This document shows positions 16,052 to 24,215 of a DNA stretch of 64,000 bases, piece after piece. Location: the NCBI RefSeq assembly GCF_000935125.1, contig NZ_JRKI01000010.1, positions 124,001 to 188,000 on the forward strand, in the 5' to 3' direction. The stretch is from Streptomyces natalensis ATCC 27448. GTDB taxonomy: Bacteria; Actinomycetota; Actinomycetes; Streptomycetales; Streptomycetaceae. A model generated the notes under the pieces. The model ran no database searches. It was not told where the DNA came from and saw only the letters and a list, made by a program, of their open reading frames with translations. The position numbers were made by a program, and so were the translations under genes. How positions within the stretch are numbered: the first letter of the stretch is position 1; each line of letters starts with the position of its first letter.

Positions 16052-17266
16052 GTGCAGACCCTCCTGTTCACCGGCCCCGGCGGCGCGGGCCGCACCACGC
16101 TCGCCGCCGCGACCGCCCTGGCCGGCGCCCGGCGGGGAGCGCGCGTCCTGCTGCTGACCACCGGCGGCGAGACGGCCGAGGCCGTACTGGGCACGGCGCC
16201 GGCCGCGGATGCCGCGACCCCGATAGCCCCCGGCCTGCACGCCCGCCGCATCGACTCCGGCGAGCGCTTCCGCCAGGAGTTCCTCGCCTTCCAGGAACGC
16301 GCCGGAGCCGCCCTCGATCTGCTCGGCGCCGCCCCCCTGGACGAGGACGAACTCACCGAACTCCCCGGCTCCGAGCCCTTCGCGCTGCTGCACGCCCTGC
16401 GCACCGAGCACGCCTCGGGCGCCTGGGACCTGCTCGTCCTCGATATGCCGCCGGCCGCCGAAACGATCCGGCTGCTCGCCCTGCCCGCCCAGGTCCGCCG
16501 CTATCTGCGCCGCCTCCTGCCGCCCGAACGCCAGGCCGCCCGCGCCCTGCGCCCGGTGCTCGCCCAGCTCGCCGGGGTCCCGATGCCGGCCCAGAAGCTG
16601 TACGAGGCCGCCGGCCGCTGGGAGCACGAACTCGCCGCCGTCCAGCGGGTGATCGAGGCGCCGGGCACCCGCGTCCGCCTGGTCACCGACCCCGGCCCCC
16701 TCGCGCTGGCCCAGCTGCGGGCGCTCCGCGCCGGGCTGGCCCTGCACGGCCGCCACACAGACGCCATCGTCGTCAACCGGCTGCTGCCCACCGGCTCCGC
16801 CGACCCGTTCCTCGCCGGCCTCTCCGGCAGTCAGCAGACCGCCCTGAAGGCGCTGCGCGAGGAATTCCCCGATGTGCCGGTGCACGAGGTGCCGCACCTG
16901 GGCCGCGACCCGCAGGGCGTCGACGAACTGGACGAGCTGATCGACGGGCCCGCCGGCGAGATCGGCGACACCGGGCCGGGCGGCGACTCCTGGACCATGG
17001 AGGACCGCCTCGCCACCGACGGCATCCTGCTGTGGCGGGTCCCGCTGCCCGGCGCCCGCCGCGAGGGCCTCGGCCTGGTGCGCCGCGGCGACGAAATCGT
17101 CGTCACCGTCGGCCCCTTCCGCCGCATCCGTACGCTGCCGTCCGCGCTGCGCCGCTGCTCGGTCTCCGGCGCCGGACTGCACGGCGGCGTCCTCGACATC
17201 CGCTTCACCCCCGACCCCGGACTGTGGCCCCAGAGCGGTGCGGCCGGCCCCGGGGAGAGTTCCTGA
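16052..17266 (+). CDS. ArsA/GET3-like ATPase with altered P-loop
   Basis: A 404-aa member of the anion-transporting ATPase family (ArsA/GET3). The N-terminal P-loop reads TGPGGAGRTTLAAATALAG. The family signature lysine is Pro and the Walker A lysine is Arg. The switch region DLLVLDMPPAAETIRLLALP (D-x-P-P-A/T) and the later VVNRLLP guanine-side motif are intact. The C-terminal 120 residues match the ArsA HSP20-like beta domain (VPLPGARREGLGLVRRGDEI). It is not obviously an arsenite pump, as no arsB-type gene is nearby. It is tightly coupled to the SRPBCC gene. The start is GTG at 16052. Confidence 0.82.
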   Translation: MQTLLFTGPGGAGRTTLAAATALAGARRGARVLLLTTGGETAEAVLGTAPAADAATPIAPGLHARRIDSGERFRQEFLAFQERAGAALDLLGAAPLDEDELTELPGSEPFALLHALRTEHASGAWDLLVLDMPPAAETIRLLALPAQVRRYLRRLLPPERQAARALRPVLAQLAGVPMPAQKLYEAAGRWEHELAAVQRVIEAPGTRVRLVTDPGPLALAQLRALRAGLALHGRHTDAIVVNRLLPTGSADPFLAGLSGSQQTALKALREEFPDVPVHEVPHLGRDPQGVDELDELIDGPAGEIGDTGPGGDSWTMEDRLATDGILLWRVPLPGARREGLGLVRRGDEIVVTVGPFRRIRTLPSALRRCSVSGAGLHGGVLDIRFTPDPGLWPQSGAAGPGESS

Positions 17267-17329
17267 ACGGCGTACCACCATTCGGGTAACGTCGGGAGTA
17301 GCCCGCCGCTGGAGTCCACGGAGACCACC

Positions 17330-17806
17330 ATGAGTGATGCCACCGAGCGCCCCGCCGACCGTACGGACGGCCACGACGCCGATGCCTGGGAGACCGCCTG
17401 CGCCGAGGACCTCGCGGCGGAGCAGGCCCGCCGCCGCGGCCAGTACGGCCCGCCGCCGGGCAGCGCCGCCGACGAGCTGCGCAAGCTCGCCGAGGCCGTC
17501 ACCGACAAGCTCGCCGGGATCCAGCTGCCCGGAGCCCTGGGCGGCATCGCCGCACAGAGCGCCGTCAGCCAGCTGTTCCGGCAGGCCAAGGCCGCCGTCG
17601 AGCCGGTCATCGAGCGCAACCCCGATGTCTTCGACCATCTCGCCGCGGCCGGATCCGAACTCCTCGCCGCCTACCGCTCCGCCGTCGAGCGCAGCGAACG
17701 CCGCTGGACCCGCGACGGGACGGACGGGCGCCCCGAGGGCCGCTCCACCGACCCGCGCGACGACGACGGCGGCCCCACCGGCACCGAGCGGATCGACCTC
17801 GACTGA
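17330..17806 (+). CDS. DUF5304 protein, gene upstream of glkA
   Basis: A 158-aa acidic soluble protein. The N-terminus is DAWETACAEDLAAEQARRR; the middle contains two amphipathic helices (ELRKLAEAVTDKLAGIQLPG, VSQLFRQAKAAVEPVIE); the C-terminus is charged and disordered. It corresponds in position and sequence to the S. coelicolor gene just upstream of glucokinase (SCO2127), which has been reported to influence glucose repression together with glkA. The biochemical function is unknown. The ATG has GGAGA in its upstream region (CACGGAGACCACC). A 98-nt gap precedes glkA. Confidence 0.8.
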   Translation: MSDATERPADRTDGHDADAWETACAEDLAAEQARRRGQYGPPPGSAADELRKLAEAVTDKLAGIQLPGALGGIAAQSAVSQLFRQAKAAVEPVIERNPDVFDHLAAAGSELLAAYRSAVERSERRWTRDGTDGRPEGRSTDPRDDDGGPTGTERIDLD

Positions 17807-17904
17807 CGTCCCGCCCCCGTCAGCGGCGACGAGGACACGGAAGGCGGTCCCTCCTCCGGTACGGTTGATCCCGGCGGGGAGCCGAGCGAAAAACTGAGGG
17901 ACAC

Positions 17905-18846
17905 ATGGGACTCACCATCGGCGTCGACATCGGCGGCACGAAGATCGCGGCCGGCGTGGTCGACGAAGAGGGCTCGATCCTTGAGACGTGCCAGGTACCG
18001 ACCCCGCAGGCCACCGACGCCCTGACCGAGGCGATCGCGGACGCGGTCCGCACGGTCGGCAGCGGCCACCAGATCGAGGCGGTCGGCATCGGCGCGGCCG
18101 GCTATGTCGACGAGAAGCGGGCCACGGTCCTCTTCGCGCCCAACATCGACTGGCGCCACGAGCCGCTCAAGGACAAGGTCGAACAGCGCGTCGGCCTCCC
18201 CGTGGTCGTCGAGAACGACGCCAACGCCGCGGCGTGGGGCGAGTACAAGTTCGGCGCCGGACAGGGCCACAGCGACGTCATCTGCATCACCCTGGGCACG
18301 GGCCTGGGCGGCGGCATCATCATCGGCAACAAGCTGCGCCGCGGCCGCTTCGGCGTCGCCGCGGAATTCGGCCACATCCGGGTGGTGCCCGACGGCCTGC
18401 TGTGCGGCTGCGGCAGCCAGGGCTGCTGGGAGCAGTACGCCTCCGGGCGCGCCCTGCTGCGCTACGCCAAGCAGCGCGCCTTCGCCACCCCCGAGAACGC
18501 CACGGTGCTGCTCTCGCTCGGCGACGGCACCCCCGAGGGCATCGAGGGCAAGCACATCAGCGCCGCCGCCCGCCAGGGCGACAAGGTCGCCATCGACTCC
18601 TTCCGTGAACTGGCCCGCTGGGCCGGTGCGGGCCTGGCCGACCTCGCCTCGCTCTTCGACCCGTCCGCCTTCATCGTCGGCGGCGGCGTCTCGGACGAGG
18701 GCGAGCTGGTCCTCGACCCGATCCGCAAGTCCTTCCGCCGCTGGCTGGTGGGCAACCAGTACCGCCCGCACGCCCAGGTCCTCGCCGCCCAGCTCGGCGG
18801 CAAGGCCGGTCTGGTGGGCGCGGCCGACCTGGCGCGCCAGGGCTGA
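17905..18846 (+). CDS. glkA: ROK-family glucokinase
   Basis: A 313-aa ROK kinase that phosphorylates glucose with ATP. In Streptomyces this enzyme also mediates carbon catabolite repression. Diagnostic parts are the ATP site TIGVDIGGTKIAAGV, the sugar site VENDANAAAWGEY, LGTGLGGGIIIG, the zinc-binding EFGHIRVVPDGLLCGCGSQGC (H plus CxCGxxGCxE, given here as EFGHIRV and CGCGSQGCWE) and IVGGGVSDEGELVL. Length matches GlkA. The ATG at 17905 has GAGGGA upstream. The neighbours (DUF5304 before, EEP nuclease after) are those found in S. coelicolor. Confidence 0.97.
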   Translation: MGLTIGVDIGGTKIAAGVVDEEGSILETCQVPTPQATDALTEAIADAVRTVGSGHQIEAVGIGAAGYVDEKRATVLFAPNIDWRHEPLKDKVEQRVGLPVVVENDANAAAWGEYKFGAGQGHSDVICITLGTGLGGGIIIGNKLRRGRFGVAAEFGHIRVVPDGLLCGCGSQGCWEQYASGRALLRYAKQRAFATPENATVLLSLGDGTPEGIEGKHISAAARQGDKVAIDSFRELARWAGAGLADLASLFDPSAFIVGGGVSDEGELVLDPIRKSFRRWLVGNQYRPHAQVLAAQLGGKAGLVGAADLARQG

Positions 18847-18854
18847 GAGGCGCG

Positions 18855-19640
18855 GTGGCTGAGCACCCCCGACTTCTCGCGAGCGCCACCGGCGAGGGCC
18901 CTGCGCCCGACACCGGTGACGTGAGCGGCTCGGCGGTCATCCGGGTGCTCAGCTACAACATCCGCTCGCTGCGCGACGACCGGGCGGCGCTGGCCCGGGT
19001 CCTCCGTGCCTGCGCCCCCGATCTCGTCCTGGTCCAGGAGGCGCCGCGGTTCTTCCGCTGGCGCAAGGCCGCCGAGCGGCTGGCCCGTTCCGCCGGGCTG
19101 GTCTACGTCACCGGCGGCGCCACGACCGCCGGCCCGATGATCCTCTCCACGCTGCGCGCCCATGTGGAGCGCACCGAGGACATCCTGCTGCCGCGCACCC
19201 GCGGCCTGCACCAACGCGGTTTCGCGACCGCAGTGGTGCGGATCGCCGGTGCCCGGCTGGGCGTGCTCAGCTGCCATCTCAGCCTCGCCGACGCGGAGCG
19301 CCACGCGCAGGCCGGGCTGCTGCTGGAGCGGCTGGTGCTGCTGGACGCGCCGTACGCGGTCGCGGGCGGGGACCTCAACGACCGTCCGGACGGCCGGAGT
19401 TTCCGGCGGCTGGCGGGCGCGCTGACGGACGCCTGGGCGGCCCGGCCGCGGGGCGGGGAGATGACCTCCACGCCCCGGGAGCCGTATCAGCGGATCGACG
19501 CGGTCTTCGTCAGCGAGGGCGTCGAGGTGCTCGGGTGCGGGGTCCCGCACGGGCTCCCCGGAGTGCGGCAGGCGGACCTGGAGGCCGCCTCCGACCATCT
19601 GCCGGTGCTGGCGACCCTGCGGGTACCGGCCGCGGCCTAG
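18855..19640 (+). CDS. Endonuclease/exonuclease/phosphatase-family protein
   Basis: A 261-aa EEP-fold protein. After a short disordered N-terminus comes IRVLSYNIRSLRDDRAALAR (metal Asn), LVLVQEAPRFFRW (metal Glu), VLSCHLSLADAERHAQ (catalytic His region), AVAGGDLNDRPDGRSFRRL (GDxN), and RIDAVFVSEG and ASDHLPVLATL (SDH) at the C-terminus, so the full catalytic set is present. It may act on nucleic acids, phospholipids or small phosphoesters. It starts GTG or ATG close after glkA (8-nt gap), so the two are likely co-transcribed. The 3' end is only 16 nt from a convergent gene. Confidence 0.85.
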   Translation: MAEHPRLLASATGEGPAPDTGDVSGSAVIRVLSYNIRSLRDDRAALARVLRACAPDLVLVQEAPRFFRWRKAAERLARSAGLVYVTGGATTAGPMILSTLRAHVERTEDILLPRTRGLHQRGFATAVVRIAGARLGVLSCHLSLADAERHAQAGLLLERLVLLDAPYAVAGGDLNDRPDGRSFRRLAGALTDAWAARPRGGEMTSTPREPYQRIDAVFVSEGVEVLGCGVPHGLPGVRQADLEAASDHLPVLATLRVPAAA

Positions 19641-19656
19641 GGGGCTCAGTGGCGGC

Positions 19657-20229
19657 TCACACCACCGCGCCCCCGCCCGGCAGGTCGTCGTCGTCCCCGC
19701 CGTCGTTCTTCATCCGGCCGACCAGCGTGGCGAAGCCGCCGAGGAAGCCGCCGATGCCGAGGACGGCGATCCACCACGTCACCGGCTGCTGGATGATCAC
19801 CATCGCCACCAGCAGCAGCGGCCCGCCCAGTACGGCGATCCAGGCGAACTTCGTGGTGACGTCCGCCTGGGGCAGCGGGGGCGGCTCGGGCGGGGTGAAG
19901 TGCCCCTCGTCCGTTGCGTCGAAGTCGTCGTCGGACGCCTCGGCGGCGGACCAGTCGCGCGGGCCCACACCGGGCGCGAAGACGATGAACGAGCCCGGAC
20001 GCGCGCCCGCGGCGCCCTTGCCGGTCTTGGTGTCCGTACCGGCCGGGCCCTCGTCCATGGCGTCGTCCCCCGCTTCGTCCCCCGCGTCGCCCTTGTCCGG
20101 GCCCGTCCTCGCCGGGCGCTCGTCCGCCGTCGGGAACTCCGGCTGCTCGCCGTAGCCCGCGACGATCTCGGCCCAGGCGGCCTCCTCGTCCAGCGGATCC
20201 CGGGGGTCGCGGGGGCTACGCTCCGCCAC
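19657..20229 (-). CDS. Small two-helix membrane protein with acidic N-terminal region
   Basis: A 190-aa protein. The first 125 residues are acidic, Pro/Ala/Asp-rich and probably disordered (DPLDEEAAWAEIVAGYG onward). Two C-terminal transmembrane helices follow (FAWIAVLGGPLLLVAMVII and WWIAVLGIGGFLGGFATLV), then a short acidic tail. I do not recognise a functional domain. The start is GTG 20229, with GGAGGAGG 9 nt upstream, inside the end of the esterase gene (14-nt overlap), which indicates translational coupling. A longer in-frame extension to 20430 lies wholly within the esterase and is rejected. Confidence 0.75.
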   Translation of the reverse strand: MAERSPRDPRDPLDEEAAWAEIVAGYGEQPEFPTADERPARTGPDKGDAGDEAGDDAMDEGPAGTDTKTGKGAAGARPGSFIVFAPGVGPRDWSAAEASDDDFDATDEGHFTPPEPPPLPQADVTTKFAWIAVLGGPLLLVAMVIIQQPVTWWIAVLGIGGFLGGFATLVGRMKNDGGDDDDLPGGGAVV

Positions 20230-21013
20230 GGGCCGCCGCCTCCTCCGCGGCGCCGCCCGGCGCCGCCTCGGCCGCGAGCCGGGTGATGAAGGCGACCGTC
20301 TCCGCGCCGATCTTCTCCGCGTCGTGGTCGAGCGTGGCGACGTGGTAGCTGCGCTCCAGCAGCAGATGCCGCACGTCCGTGGAGGACACCCGGGCCAGGA
20401 TCCGCTCGGAGTCCGCGGGCGGTACGACATGGTCCTGGGGGCTGGTCATCACCAGCAACGGCTGGGTGACGCCGGGCAGTTCGGAGTCCACCTGCTGGAA
20501 GAAGCGGCGCAGCGAGTAGGCGGCGTGCAGCGGCACCCGGTCGTAGCCGACCTCCTCGGCGCCCGGCTTGGCGATATCGCTGGCGATGCCCTTCGTGGTC
20601 CGTACGAGATGCCGCAGCACCGGAAGCAGCCCGGCCGCGGCATCATGGACCTTGTTGGCAGGGTTGACCAGGGCCACGCCGCTGATCGCGGTGCCGTGCC
20701 GGGCGGCCAGGCGCAGCGCCAGTGCGCCGCCCATCGACAGGCCGCAGACGAAGACCTTGGTGCAGCGCTCGGTGAGCGCGCGCAGCTCGCGGTCGACCTC
20801 GGCGTACCAGTCCTGCCAGGTGGTGATCTGAAGGTCCTGCCAGCGGGTGCCGTGCCCGGGCAGCAGGGGCAGGGCGACGCTGAGCCCCTGGTCGGCCAGA
20901 TGCTCGGCCCAGGGGCGTACGGACTGCGGGGAGCCGGTGAAGCCGTGACAGACGAGCACGCCGACCTCTCCGCCGTCACGGCGGAACGGCTCGGCTCCGG
21001 GAAGGAGCGGCAC
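20216..21013 (-). CDS. Alpha/beta-hydrolase, carboxylesterase/monoacylglycerol-lipase type
   Basis: A 265-aa serine hydrolase. It has the oxyanion strand VLVCHGFTGSPQSVRPW, the nucleophile elbow FVCGLSMGGALAL (GLSMGG), the acid in LLVMTSPQDHVVPPADSE and the catalytic histidine in ERSYHVATLDHDAE, the full Ser-Asp-His triad of Est30/MGL-like esterases. It is cytoplasmic, with no signal peptide. It is first in a two-gene operon with the small membrane protein, transcribed divergently from the acyltransferase gene. The substrate is unknown, presumably a short- to medium-chain ester or acylglycerol. Confidence 0.9.
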   Translation of the reverse strand: MPLLPGAEPFRRDGGEVGVLVCHGFTGSPQSVRPWAEHLADQGLSVALPLLPGHGTRWQDLQITTWQDWYAEVDRELRALTERCTKVFVCGLSMGGALALRLAARHGTAISGVALVNPANKVHDAAAGLLPVLRHLVRTTKGIASDIAKPGAEEVGYDRVPLHAAYSLRRFFQQVDSELPGVTQPLLVMTSPQDHVVPPADSERILARVSSTDVRHLLLERSYHVATLDHDAEKIGAETVAFITRLAAEAAPGGAAEEAAARGGA

Positions 21014-21241
21014 CGGGGAACTCCGATCGATAAAGGGGCCTGGTGGGTTACCTCAGCGTACGCGGAGCGACGCGGAGCGGATAGATCCGGCGGCCACCGC
21101 GCGGCTCGGGTGTGCCCCACCCGGCCCGGCCGTTGGGCCCGCGCCCCATTCCGCACCGGATCGGGCCGTCGCAGCCCCGCCGCGGCAAGCGGGGGGCCGG
21201 GGCAGGTTAAGGTCTTTGCGTCACACACAGGAGGCAGTCGG

Positions 21242-22024
21242 TTGATCTACGGCGCAATGAAGTTTTCCATCGGCGGGTCGCTCAAGCTTGCGTTCCGCCC
21301 CTGGGTGGAAGGCATCGAGAACGTTCCCGCCGAGGGTCCGGCGATCCTCGCGAGCAACCATCTGTCCTTCTCGGACTCCTTCTTCCTGCCCGCGGTGCTC
21401 GACCGCAAGGTCACCTTCATCGCGAAGTCCGAGTACTTCACCTCCCCGGGGATCAAGGGCAAGCTGACCGCCGCGTTCTTCAAGGGCGTGGGCCAGCTGC
21501 CCGTTGACCGCTCGGGTGCCCGCGGCGCGGGCGAGGCGGCCATCAAGAGCGGCATCGAGGTGCTGGAGCGCGGTGAGCTGTTCGGCATCTACCCGGAGGG
21601 CACCCGCTCCCCGGACGGCCGGCTCTACCGCGGCAAGCCGGGCGGTCTGGCACGGGTCGCGCTGGCCACCGGGGCGCCGGTCATCCCCGTGGCGATGATC
21701 GACACCGAGAAGGTGCAGCCCCCCGGCAAGATCGTGCCGAAGATGATCCGGCCGGGCATCCGTATCGGCAAGCCGCTGGACTTCACCCGTTACCAGGGCA
21801 TGGAGGGCGACCGCTTCATCCTGCGGTCGGTCACCGACGAGGTCATGTACGAGATCATGAAGCTGTCCGGCCAGGAGTACGTCGACATCTACGCGACAGC
21901 GGCCAAGCGGCAGATCGCCGACGCGGCGAAGGCGGCGGAGGCGCACAAGAAGGCGGAGGCGGACGCCAACAAGGCGGCCGGCAAGCCCGCCGAGACGGGG
22001 AAGGCCGAGGCGGCCGGGGCCTAG
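21242..22024 (+). CDS. 1-acyl-sn-glycerol-3-phosphate acyltransferase (PlsC family)
   Basis: A 260-aa membrane-associated acyltransferase that makes phosphatidic acid from lysophosphatidic acid. The NHx4D catalytic motif is N39-H40...D45 (ASNHLSFSDSF). The glycerol-phosphate-binding block is LFGIYPEGTRSPDGRLYRGK, and VIPVAMIDT follows. The C-terminal 45 residues form a Lys/Ala/Glu-rich tail. The start is TTG 21242, seven nt after AGGAGG; no ATG start has such support. A long in-frame extension upstream overlaps the divergent esterase gene and is rejected. It lies 29 nt before the sensor-kinase gene. Confidence 0.92.
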   Translation: MIYGAMKFSIGGSLKLAFRPWVEGIENVPAEGPAILASNHLSFSDSFFLPAVLDRKVTFIAKSEYFTSPGIKGKLTAAFFKGVGQLPVDRSGARGAGEAAIKSGIEVLERGELFGIYPEGTRSPDGRLYRGKPGGLARVALATGAPVIPVAMIDTEKVQPPGKIVPKMIRPGIRIGKPLDFTRYQGMEGDRFILRSVTDEVMYEIMKLSGQEYVDIYATAAKRQIADAAKAAEAHKKAEADANKAAGKPAETGKAEAAGA

Positions 22025-22053
22025 CGGCGCCCGGCGAGGGGTGGGGGGCCGGC

Positions 22054-23328
22054 ATGACGGATGCCGATATAGGGACGGTGAGCGGCGCCGCCAGGCGCCA
22101 CGGCAAGCGCCCGCCAAGGGTGTTGCGGATGTCCGTCGAGCTGCCGCTGTGGCGGGCGCTCACCGGCTACCGCATCCTCACCCTCGGCTACGTCCTGTGC
22201 CTGTTCGCGCTCTCCTACCAGCAGTACGCCCATCCGCTGGGCGCCGCCGCGTACATGGCGGCGCTCACCGTCTGGATGGGCTTCACCTGGCGGTGCACCA
22301 CCTCCGCGGAGCGCTGCACCCGGCACTTCCTGCTGGCCGACCTCGGCTTCGCGGTCGGCGGGATCCTGCTGACGCCCCTGGTGGACACCCACGCCCGCAT
22401 CATGGACGGCGGGCCCACGCTGCCCTCCATCTGGACGGCGGGCGCGGTCCTGGGCTTCGCGATCAAGCGCGGCTGGCGCTGGGCCGCGGTGGCCTCCGCC
22501 CTGGTGGCGGTCACCAACCTCGCCGAGCGCCAGGACCTGGCACGCGACACCATCCACAACGTCGTCCTGGTGTGGGTGGCGAGCGTCGCCATCGGCTATG
22601 TCGTCGAGGTCGCCCGCGCCAGTGAGCGCACCCTGGCCCGCGCCCTCCAGATAGAGGCCGCCACCCGCGAACGTGAGCGGCTGGCCCGCGACATCCACGA
22701 CAGCGTGCTCCAGGTGCTGGCGATGGTGCAGCGGCGCGGCGCCGCGATCGGCGGCGAGGCGGCCGAACTGGGCCGGATGGCCGGCGAACAGGAGGTCGCG
22801 CTGCGCACGCTGGTCTCCGGCGGGCTGATGCCGCAGCGCACCGCGCAGCCGCCGGTGCAGCCCGCCGCGGCCCCGGTCACCGCCGCGCCGCGCACGCCGG
22901 ACGGCGGCCCGTGCGACGTCCGCGCCCTGCTCGCCCCGTACGCGGGCGCCGGCGTCACCTTCTCCGAACCCGGCGCCCCGGTGGAGCTGCCGGGTGCCGC
23001 CGCGGCGGAGCTGGCGGCCGCTGTCGGTGCCGCGCTGGACAATGTACGGGTCCACGCCGGGGCCGGTGCCCAGGCGTGGATCCTGGTCGAGGACGAACCG
23101 CAGGCGGTGATCGTCACGGTCCGCGACGACGGCCCCGGCATCCCCGAGGGCCGCCTCGCCGACGCCGAGCGCGAGGGCCGCCTCGGGGTGGCCCTGTCGA
23201 TCCGCGGCCGGCTGCGGGAGCTGGGCGGCCGCGCCGAGTGGATCTCGGTCCCCGGCCAGGGCACGGAAGTGGAGTTGACGGTTCCCAAGGGCACGCAGCC
23301 CAAGGGCAGGGGGAAGGCGAGAGCGTGA
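22054..23328 (+). CDS. macS: Sensor histidine kinase of a two-component system (MacS-like)
   Basis: A 424-aa membrane histidine kinase. The N-terminal sensor (DUF5931-like) has about five transmembrane segments (residues 25-190). It is followed by the dimerisation helix ERERLARDIHDSVLQVLAMV (phosphoacceptor His of the HisKA_3/NarL class) and a HATPase domain with VGAALDNVRVHAGAGAQAW and VRDDGPGIPEGRLADAEREG. The gene order and the sensor type match MacRS of Streptomyces (SCO2120-2121), a system reported to affect morphology and antibiotic production. The stop overlaps the regulator start (GTGA). The signal is unknown. Confidence 0.85.
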   Translation: MTDADIGTVSGAARRHGKRPPRVLRMSVELPLWRALTGYRILTLGYVLCLFALSYQQYAHPLGAAAYMAALTVWMGFTWRCTTSAERCTRHFLLADLGFAVGGILLTPLVDTHARIMDGGPTLPSIWTAGAVLGFAIKRGWRWAAVASALVAVTNLAERQDLARDTIHNVVLVWVASVAIGYVVEVARASERTLARALQIEAATRERERLARDIHDSVLQVLAMVQRRGAAIGGEAAELGRMAGEQEVALRTLVSGGLMPQRTAQPPVQPAAAPVTAAPRTPDGGPCDVRALLAPYAGAGVTFSEPGAPVELPGAAAAELAAAVGAALDNVRVHAGAGAQAWILVEDEPQAVIVTVRDDGPGIPEGRLADAEREGRLGVALSIRGRLRELGGRAEWISVPGQGTEVELTVPKGTQPKGRGKARA

Positions 23329-24005
23329 ACGACCGGACGGGCCCCACGGGCCTGAAGGTGATGGTGGTCGACGACCACCCGATGTGGCGGGACGCGGTCG
23401 CGCGGGATCTGGCCGAGGCCGGGTTCGAGGTGGTGGCGACGGCCGGCGACGGCCTCCAGGCGGTGCGCCGGGCCCGTGCCGCCGCACCCGATGTGCTGGT
23501 CCTCGACCTCAATCTGCCGGAGCTGCCCGGCGTCCAGGTGTGCAAGGAACTGGTCGGCTCCCTGCCGGGGCTGCGGGTGCTGGTGCTCTCCGCCAGCGGT
23601 GAGCACGCCGACGTCCTGGAGGCCGTCAAATCCGGTGCGACCGGCTATCTGCTGAAGTCTGCGAGCACCGGGGAACTGCTCGACGCGGTGCGCCGTACGG
23701 CCGTCGGCGACCCGGTCTTCACCCCCGGCCTGGCCGGTCTGGTCCTGGGCGAATACCGCCGCCTGGCCACCGAACCGGCCCCCGCCACACCGGACGAACC
23801 GGGCGCCCCGCAGCTGACGGAGCGGGAGACCGAGGTGCTGCGCCTGGTGGCCAAGGGCCTCTCGTACAAGCAGATCGCCGAACGCCTGGTCATCTCGCAC
23901 CGCACGGTGCAGAACCACGTCCAGAACACCCTCGGCAAGCTCCAGTTGCACAACCGCGTGGAGCTGGTGCGCTACGCCATCGAGCGCGGCCTGGACGACG
24001 CGTAG
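23325..24005 (+). CDS. macR: NarL/LuxR-family response regulator (MacR-like)
   Basis: A 226-aa response regulator. The receiver domain has the acidic pair D16-D17 (VMVVDDHPMWRD), the phosphorylated aspartate D61 (VLVLDLNLPELPG), the Thr/Ser position at VLVLSASGEHAD and the conserved lysine in GYLLKSAS. The C-terminal LuxR helix-turn-helix reads LTERETEVLRLVAKGLSYKQ and SHRTVQNHVQNTLGKLQ. GTG 23325 overlaps the kinase stop by four bases, so the pair is translationally coupled. It is expected to bind DNA as a phosphorylated dimer. Confidence 0.9.
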   Translation: MNDRTGPTGLKVMVVDDHPMWRDAVARDLAEAGFEVVATAGDGLQAVRRARAAAPDVLVLDLNLPELPGVQVCKELVGSLPGLRVLVLSASGEHADVLEAVKSGATGYLLKSASTGELLDAVRRTAVGDPVFTPGLAGLVLGEYRRLATEPAPATPDEPGAPQLTERETEVLRLVAKGLSYKQIAERLVISHRTVQNHVQNTLGKLQLHNRVELVRYAIERGLDDA

Positions 24006-24215
24006 GGCCGGTCGAGGGCCTGCCCGATGGCGCGTGCACCGCCAGGGGTTCCCCTCGTACGAGTGAATGCCGTGCCGTCAACTCACCTGTACCGCCACGA
24101 AATCGACAGGTGCCCCATCCCGGAGTGACCTGGATCACCATTAGCGTGACCGCGTCTGCTCATACACGTCATGCACGGCCGTGCGCGGCCGTCGACACGG
24201 GATGTAGGTGAAGCG

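Noticed and set aside
16052-17266. Arsenic resistance operon
   Set aside because: Only an ArsA-like protein with an altered P-loop is present; no arsB, arsC, acr3 or arsR gene lies nearby.
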